Below, one piece after another: positions 47,452 through 55,860 of a stretch of 57,500 nt of DNA. The stretch is from Glandiceps talaboti (taxonomy: Eukaryota > Hemichordata > Enteropneusta > Spengelidae). Below the pieces are notes generated by a model, which was not told the DNA's origin, ran no database searches, and was given only the letters and a program-made list of their open reading frames with translations. Numbering within the stretch: position 1 is the stretch's first letter; each line of letters begins with the position of its first letter. The position numbers were made by a program, and so were the translations under genes. Location of the stretch: positions 19,343,092 to 19,400,591 of the forward strand of contig NC_135554.1 of the NCBI RefSeq assembly GCF_964340395.1, given 5' to 3'.

Positions 47452-50400
47452 TAAACAAACAATCAAACAAACAAAACACATTGCAGACAGAAGTTATTGA
47501 GATAGACTGACAAAAGACGCAAGCTTGACTTTCGTTGTTTCTTTCATCAGAACTTGTGTGATTTGAAATTCTGATTTATTCGATAGGTGACGCCGGAAGT
47601 GACTTATCAGAAGAAGAATCACACTACGAATCACTGCCCTCGCCATACTCAGAGTCATCAGAGCACGAAACTTTCGTCTCTGCCTGTGGGGACCACTATA
47701 AATTCAGTGTTTTTCTACCGTACGTGGAAAACACAGTATGTCAACATTTCGCAAGACAACTTTTCAGAGCTCTCAAACACCACGGTATACCGGAGGACAG
47801 GTTATGCATTGATTACAAGGACTACACTGCCGGTAAAGGTATCGCTGAAAACTATATTGATCATATGAAACAAAGTCGCCTCATCGTCATACCGATATGT
47901 AGCGAGTTTCTTAAACAATTTGGTATATTAACAACGAGTGACCGTCTGTACTGTGTGAAGTTGGAGGAATGCGAAATACCGGATAAGTACCGACTTTGGA
48001 AGATAATAGATAACACTGATGAGGAAGAACGCCGGTACATTGTACCAAACATCATCGAAGCGGTGACGTCATCCTTAGAAGACGAGCAAAGTGTACGAGA
48101 TGTGCGAGAAGTGCCACTCCAAAATATCGTAAATCGTAATGAACGTAATGTTTCACTGCTGGAGGACGACAACGAAATTGTTTTAAGCGAGCCATGGAAT
48201 CTCGCAGAGAATGAGTTTGTCAACATTAATGTTGGAACCAGTGCTGTGAAAGCTCATGATCCAACAGGTACACATATCAGACACAGTGTTTGGTCTGAGG
48301 CGCAAACATTTGAACCGAGTGAAGGTAATTGAAGGCCATAGACAATATTGGTACCTTTTTGCCGATGGGTAGGCCAAAACCCAATCTGATTGAAATCTGA
48401 TCTGGTGAATACTACTCGATTTCTTGTTCCAGAAGTGAGCGTCTTCTTTCCAACAAGATGGCACTCACTCCCTCCAGAACCACAGAACCGCTAACTCCCT
48501 CTAGAACCACAGAGCCGTATTCGAGCCATCACAATCAGATTTTAATTAGAGTTAGAAAGCCAAAAAACATACCACGTTATTGAGTATTGTTAACTATTGT
48601 CGGACAGACCAATATAAAGTTGTTTTTCAGTGGTGCAAAATGTATAGCCCAAATTTTACCAGACTATATAAGGTATATCTTTTCGATCAACCATGCGCAG
48701 GCTATTCTTCCACGGCGTATCTCACAGACCACAGGTACTCGAATCAATGTGTATGATTTAAAAAAAAAATATGTATGTAAATAAGTCTTATTTATATACA
48801 ATACATTTTTTTTCTACACATTGATTCGAGTACCTGTGTCACAGACTAAACAAATTTTCTTAGCAATTTGAAAAGAGACTACGTTATGTCAGGCGGTAAT
48901 AAGATGTCATCCTAAAAGTTACATAACTTTTTTCGTGGTTTTTTCTTCGGCGTAAATAGGTGAGAACGGTTAGTAAACAGATGGGATCAGCTGTATGTGT
49001 TCACACATGGAATTTGACACCATTATCCGCCGGCGTAAACACCCTCAAAGATAAGTGCATAGTGCGACCACTGTTCTGTTCACACAGGGACATATTCCCC
49101 GCAGGATCAGTGACTTAGATTAACTCTGGAGGTAATTTGCGTGTGTGAATGGTCGACTCCGGAGAATCTGTGGATTATTTTACTGCAGAGGTTTTGGTCG
49201 ATTCAGCTCCACAGATCCTCCGGAGGCAAGGATTAACTTGTACAAAGTTGTAGGTGTGAACGTCAGCCATGTTGTTTACAGTGATCGAATCTACGCACTT
49301 ACCATTGAGGGTGTTTATGCTGGAGGATAATGGTGTCAAATTCCATGTGTGAACACATACAGCTGATCCCCTCTGTTTACTATTAAATCGTTCTCACCTA
49401 TTTACGCCGAAGAAAAAAACCCACGATAAAAGCAATATGAACATGCCTTACTTACCAAGGTGCCAATTTGACTAGTATTTGAAATATTTATAAATTGTAA
49501 TGTGTACTTTTATAACCTGTTTGACTACGTCAAAATGTCAGCTCGGAGCAAATTGAGAAAACAATGCTTCCCAATGACTGTCAAAATAGGCTGACTCTGT
49601 AGCCTGTTCATTAATTTACTGATCGCTTCCTTGTTGTCATTTTTAGTGTGCTATACTGATCCAAACCATTTTGTAGAACACATTGATTATGTTAGCAGGG
49701 TTACTTATCGTGTCAACACTTCCTGACTCCTTCCCCGATATAAGAACAGCAACGCCTTGTTCATGGGGGGGGGGGGGGGGAGGGTGTCTCTACTCATCGC
49801 ATATAACAGTAAGAATCACACGGAAAATAAAATAGAATTCTACATAGTCGTTTTTGTTGTCTTCATTATCGACAATTTCGTTTGTGCTTTCTATTCCAGG
49901 ATTCGATCCAAGCAAATGGTGCGCGACCAAATTCTACGAAAACACCAACGATTTCCTCAAAGATTTTCAAGAGACTGAGGGTAGACTTCGCAGCACTATT
50001 GAGAGGCTATTAATACAGAAAATACTCCCTCAACAGGTAGTGGATGGGTCATACAAAATACTGTTGAAGCTTGCTAGTTGCAGCAGCAACCGCGTTAGAA
50101 TGACAGCACTTGAAGAGTTGGTCGGCATGGTAACGGGTCCCAAGTGTGTGGATATCAGTGGGAGCGAGTTCTTGGAAATGGAATTGGTTCTTCGAAATAC
50201 CATAACCAAACCTCTTAGATTCGAGGAATGGTCATACATGATAAAAGTACTCCAACTTTACGGTAATGTATTAGCACACATCAATGTGCAAGTCACCCAG
50301 GGAAGTATGGGTACTGCGATGTCTGTCGGAGACCTAAAGATCATCAGCGCCTGTATTGCCAAACAAAGCAAAGTAATCAACGACAGCAAAAAAAGATTTG

Positions 50401-53332
50401 GCCCCTTCGTAAGAACGGCTGACGGTGTAACGATTTCCACCAAGTACATCCAACAAACGGCCCAGTTTGCGGTCGATTTTATTGTCGACGGCGTGCATGC
50501 CATAAAAGAACAGCAAACCAGGCGCAAGAGTGTAAAAAAGAAACGTGCAACGACTCAAAGTGCCTTTGATGGGGATTTGGATATTGGATATCGATTGTCC
50601 CAAGCAACTTGGATCGAGATTCCCGTATTGCTCCAACTTTACCAAGAGATGGTAAGTCCCAGAAAAGGTCATGACCAGGTTTGAACTTGGAGGGGGGGGG
50701 ACGTATCAGAGTATTTGTAGCTAATATACCCAGAGGTACGCCAAAGCATTTCATGCTTGCATTTATGTGCAAGACAAACCATCATGTACCACACAAGATC
50801 TCTTTATACCTTTAACAGATCACAGTCTTGCCATTTTGTTTCAGATACTGAATTCAAATCAATTGGTGCGTACAATTCAAGCAGTACTCTTTGAGAAGTT
50901 GAAGAAAGTCCCAAAAGGCAGTGACAGAATCAAATACTCCATCTTCACCTTCCAACTACTCATCTTCATCATCAAGCATAGTAAACAGAAAGGTAAATTA
51001 TTGACATTGGTCTGCTTTCACACTGAGGCCTGGGTCAGTCAAGGTGCCGCTTGGAATTTGATTCTGCAGTAAAATGTACCTTTGACCAAAATGTCAAACG
51101 CAAAATACACTATGTCACGATGATATTATAGAGAACAATTAACAATATAATAAAATGTACAAAAGTAAAATCCCCTGTTGAAGAAACACGCACCAGTTCC
51201 ACTTAATAGGAAAACATGGTTACGGCTAAAAGTGTGGCTGTTTTATGTAGCCTCTTCTAGAGCCACAGTAATATTACACGGCCCTGTCGATGTCGAATTA
51301 TAAATCTTCATTTTCAGAATAATTTTGAAGATTTTGACAAATACATTACAAACATTCTATTCGATAGGGATATGTCTCCAAGCACTCGATGGAAGTACTG
51401 AAAACAGTTTAGTCGGTCTTTGTACCTTCCTCTCGGGGGGTACCTACAGGATCAAACGACCAATCAAGTTCATACCGTTAGAAGATGTCCGAGAAACGGT
51501 CAACGAAATGTCGAAACCGTTACTTCTCCATGAGTTCCAGGATGTGAGGGAAAAAGTCGCAAAACTTGTGATGAAGGTACTTAAAAACACTTTCCAGTTT
51601 GATGACGAGGCAAGCAATGTACTGAGAACTGTACAGTTATCGCACATTGTCGACAAATATCGCCAATTTTCACTCCGAGTTAACCACAAGGAAAGGCCAA
51701 TCGGTAAAAACCATGCCATGGATACTGAAGTTCTTCATTGTCAGATCACCGATCGAAAGGTAGCCTTGAAATTACAAAATTTGCGGTTCCTGGATCATCT
51801 TATCGCGCCTACATGGAAGATGACGGAGGCTCATAGATTAAAAAACGACTTGATGTATCTTCAGAAGTTTTCCGGAGGTGAAAATATCGTCCAGTTGCTC
51901 GCCTACCAAGAAATGCCATTTCCCATGTTCCATGTGACAGAGTACATGGACCACGGGAACGTGTCAACATTTTTACGTGGCAAAAGGTTATGCCTCTTTG
52001 ACCTTTGTGGAATTGTTTCAGACATGGTGGCCGCACTCAAGTATTGCCATGACAACAGAATAGTACATCGTGACGTTATTGCTCAAAATTTCTTGGTTAC
52101 GGTTGCAGACCAAAGGTAAACATAGAGAGAGAGAAGAAAAATAGTTGAAAAAAAGTTTTACAATTTCAAACTAAATGTAGAGTATAAGTTTTAACGTAGA
52201 TGGGTAGATCTTTCACGATTAACACCTAAACATCCAGTTGGAATACAGCAGCGCCAATTGTTAGGTTTTAGTTTCGCAGATTAGTGATTCATCATTCACA
52301 GCAATTTTCTTCAGGAAAAATGCAAAAATTATGAAAATATTAGAAAATGGCTGCCAGAAGCTCAGATCAACTATCTATCTCAAAGTGAGGGTAAACCTCT
52401 GACTGGCATTACATGTAACACAATGCATTATATTTAACCATAATATTGCACTATTCTATTGTCACATTAACAAATATCTGAAACCTGTCTTTCTTTTTAC
52501 AGGTATGCATGCAAATTAGCGAAATTTAATTTTGCCAGAACTTTTAGTGTGTTCCCAGAAGAAAGCTACTACCAACCCATTCTGAAAGATAGCGGAAGGC
52601 AACGTTTGACTTTCAAAGGTACGAAACTGACACGAATGGTGAACGTTCACATCTGCTGAGTAATGCATGGGTTGTGGTATATGTATTGACAACTTTAATG
52701 GGTGGCCATTAGAGTGAGAAAGCTTTCTATCCATCCATCCATCCATCCATCCATCCATCCATTAGCCAACCGACCGACCGACCGACCGATCGATCGACCC
52801 ACCCACATATCCACCCACGGTCAGTCAGTCAGTCAGTCAGTCAGTCAGCCAGTCAGTTAGTCAGTTGAACGAACGAACTAACGAACGATCGATCTATCGA
52901 CCCATCCATTGATCTATGGTTAATCAATCAGCTATTCAAATACTATCATATTAATTTAAATGAACAGTTGAAATTACACCCACAAAGTATTTGTCACATG
53001 GCGCTATTTCATTCCAGGCAGGGCTGATGAACAAATCGCCACACTGTGGAGTGCCATAGAGTCAATGAAAAGGGGGACAAGTTATGAGTTCTCATCGGCT
53101 TCAGACGTATGGATGTTAGGTCATGTCCTGTATGAGGTGCTGACACATGGATGTTATCCGTACTACAAGCTACGTAAACTACGAAATTATAAAATTACTG
53201 AAATAGTCTCTATGGTAAGTACTTTAAGATAGGAATAACCTCTTTAGATTCTTAAACATTACAAGTTATTTTTTGAAACACTTAGATTTAAATGATTGGC
53301 CTTCTTTGTCCAGCGGCGTATACCAGTTGTTC

Positions 53333-53408
<76 letters not shown>

Positions 53409-53444
53409 GCAACAACAACAACGACGACGACGACGACGACGACG

Positions 53445-53488
<44 letters not shown>

Positions 53489-54951
53489 AACAACAACACG
53501 AACAACAATCTGACTAAAATGTCAGACACGTACGTCAGTGTAATTATGAGAATTGTAATACTGTCACCATGCGTTATCACCCTTATATGAAATGGTTCAA
53601 CTTCTCGTTTGGAGAGAAAGCGATGATCGGGAACAAATAAAATGCAACCGACAAAATGTAGATAATAATCGATTTAAAACGGGCGACGGGCGGGCGTGGA
53701 AAAAGAGAAACGAGTTTTGGTTGTGAACCACAGGTGGCCTTTGGCTTAGCTAGTTATGCTCACGACAAAACAAAAACAAAAGCAAACAAACATACCAACA
53801 CTGACAAAAATGATAGAAATATGCGGCAAAGTTCTGACGACAATCACCCAGGATTATTCTATCACAGTCTTTAATTACTCACTTTTTCACAATTTCCAGA
53901 TCGCCAGAGGTTACGTGTTTCCACAAGAGTCGTGCATTCCAGACGACTGGTATTGGATAATGCGTGGATGCCTTGTTCTAGATCCTTGTCATAGACTTTC
54001 CCTCGATGACATACAAACCGAAGTTGTAGCGTACAGGAATACATGTCCACGCCCTGGTAACTATGAAGGACTCATTATAATACTTTTGGATAGCAAGAGT
54101 TGATCAATTCAGATCCAATAGGTGTACAAATCCCTAAAAGATACCCTCCAACACTATCACCAAAAACCTTAACTCTCACCTCAGAAATATTACCTTCAAT
54201 ACGGTACCCATGGCCACAGACAAGTTTCTTACTTGTCTGTGCCATAACACACCTTACTCAAATACCTTACCTCTCACCTCCGATATACCTTCAATACGTT
54301 ACCCATAACACCTTACTCCAATATCTTAGCCCTCTCCTCTCACCTCCGATATACCTTCAATACCCATAACACCTTACTCTAATACCTTACCTTCTACACC
54401 TTACCATAATACCTTACCACAACGTCGTTTCCCAATGTCTTGCCTTTAACATCTTAGTGATACCACAGACAAGTAAGAAGTTACGTCTAACATCTTGTAA
54501 CAATACGTTTCCTCCGATCCCTACAGTTAAAACTGAATATGGGAAACGGGCATTTCACTATAGTGGTGCTGTTCTATGGCACAATCTACCCCTATCCATA
54601 AGATCAGCTCCGAACTCATCGATATTTTAAAAACGTATTCTGGTAATGTAAGTGGATGTCTTTTAAAGTACACTGTGCATCTGTAACTTTTTGTCCTGTT
54701 TTTTTTTTTTTTCTGTGTATGTAATCTTGCAACAGGTTCCTAATAGGAGAACAGTGCTAATGCACTGAAAGGTTGTCTGTATATATAATAGGAACACGTC
54801 AAATAACTGATTTTGTAAAAAATAATAATATAAATATTGTAACAAGGCTGAACTCGATTAGTTGCTTGACCAACTATTTTTCAGTCTTTTTCTCTACAGT
54901 ACAATGTATATAAAAAACTGCTGTGTATTATTATCATTAATTTGAGAATAA

Positions 54952-55009
<58 letters not shown>

Positions 55010-55820
55010 GAAAGATTGATAAATAAATAAATACGTTACTCCACTGTCATATCTCCAAAGCCTAAACACGACACTTTAACTCCATTGCTTCGTATCTAAC
55101 AGTTTTCCCGATACCTTGCCTCCAATGCCTTTATATCCAATGTATACCCAAATACCTCGATACGTACCTTACCTCCAGTATACCTTATCTTGAATTCTAA
55201 CTTGCAAAGTGTACATGTACAGAGATGTCAAACTTTAGTGAAGGACATTTTTATCACTTCTTTCAGAATTGTATAAAACACATTTCCAATTTCATCTCTA
55301 TCTATAGATGTTTCGGACCATCTGATATTGCACCCACCACCCACTTATTGTGGAGCACTGGACGAGTCTGGTACACCAGAAGAACCTGACAGGGTAAGTT
55401 GTGTACTGTGTAGGTTTAGTTTTATAGTAGATTATTAACAACTATTACGTAGCACATTCACTTCTGCTTATACCTTTTGTGCATGGAAATATGGAAATAA
55501 ATGATGGAATAAAACTTTTAAAAGCCTTAATGTTGAAAACCAGAAATGTTCTGAAATATCCAGAGAATAGAATGTCTGTTTCAGAAAGTACGTTGGATCT
55601 TCTGCCTTTGCGTTTTTATTTTACTTTAACGTTGTTACTCTAATTTATTTTATTTTATTTTATCTTATTCTAAGCCTGCAATATGCGAGAGTATAGAAAA
55701 ACTGACAACAATAATGACATTGACAACAAGAATAATTCTAACAAAGAATTAAATAAAACTTATTATTTTCTTTGATCAAGGGCATCCCAAGAGACCTAGA
55801 CGAAATCTTGAAATCAGGTG

Positions 55821-55860
<40 letters not shown>

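Larger units (their letters stand above)
34303..47586 (+). other. Intron 1 of the TIR-pseudokinase gene (13.3 kb, transposon-rich)
   Basis: No exon was recognised between the proposed GC donor at 34303 and the AG acceptor at 47585-47586. It contains microsatellites (34536-34594, 34727-34855, 38315-38573, 47046-47228, 47414-47450), a 26-bp minisatellite and two dead LINE ends. It also holds two Harbinger-like elements, a foldback, two 9-bp-duplication MITEs and a dispersed 320-bp repeat. Remaining stretches (about 34880-36350, 37300-38300, 42265-43810, 45400-45880) are AT-rich with nothing I can name. Confidence 0.6.

Noticed and set aside
47724-48332. Single-exon 202-residue TIR protein starting at 47724
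   Set aside because: The first codon is GTG, the frame is open upstream to an acceptor at 47587, and a donor precedes the apparent stop at 48330.
49854-49899. Extension of TIR-pseudokinase exon 3 upstream to 49854
   Set aside because: The open frame crosses a good polypyrimidine tract and AG. Splicing at 49900 restores the frame from exon 2.
53273-53590. Poly-Asn, poly-Gln and poly-Thr ORFs, possible prion-like tract in the kinase gene
   Set aside because: They lie between a clear donor (53215) and acceptor (53899) in all three frames of a CAA/CGA array, so intronic.
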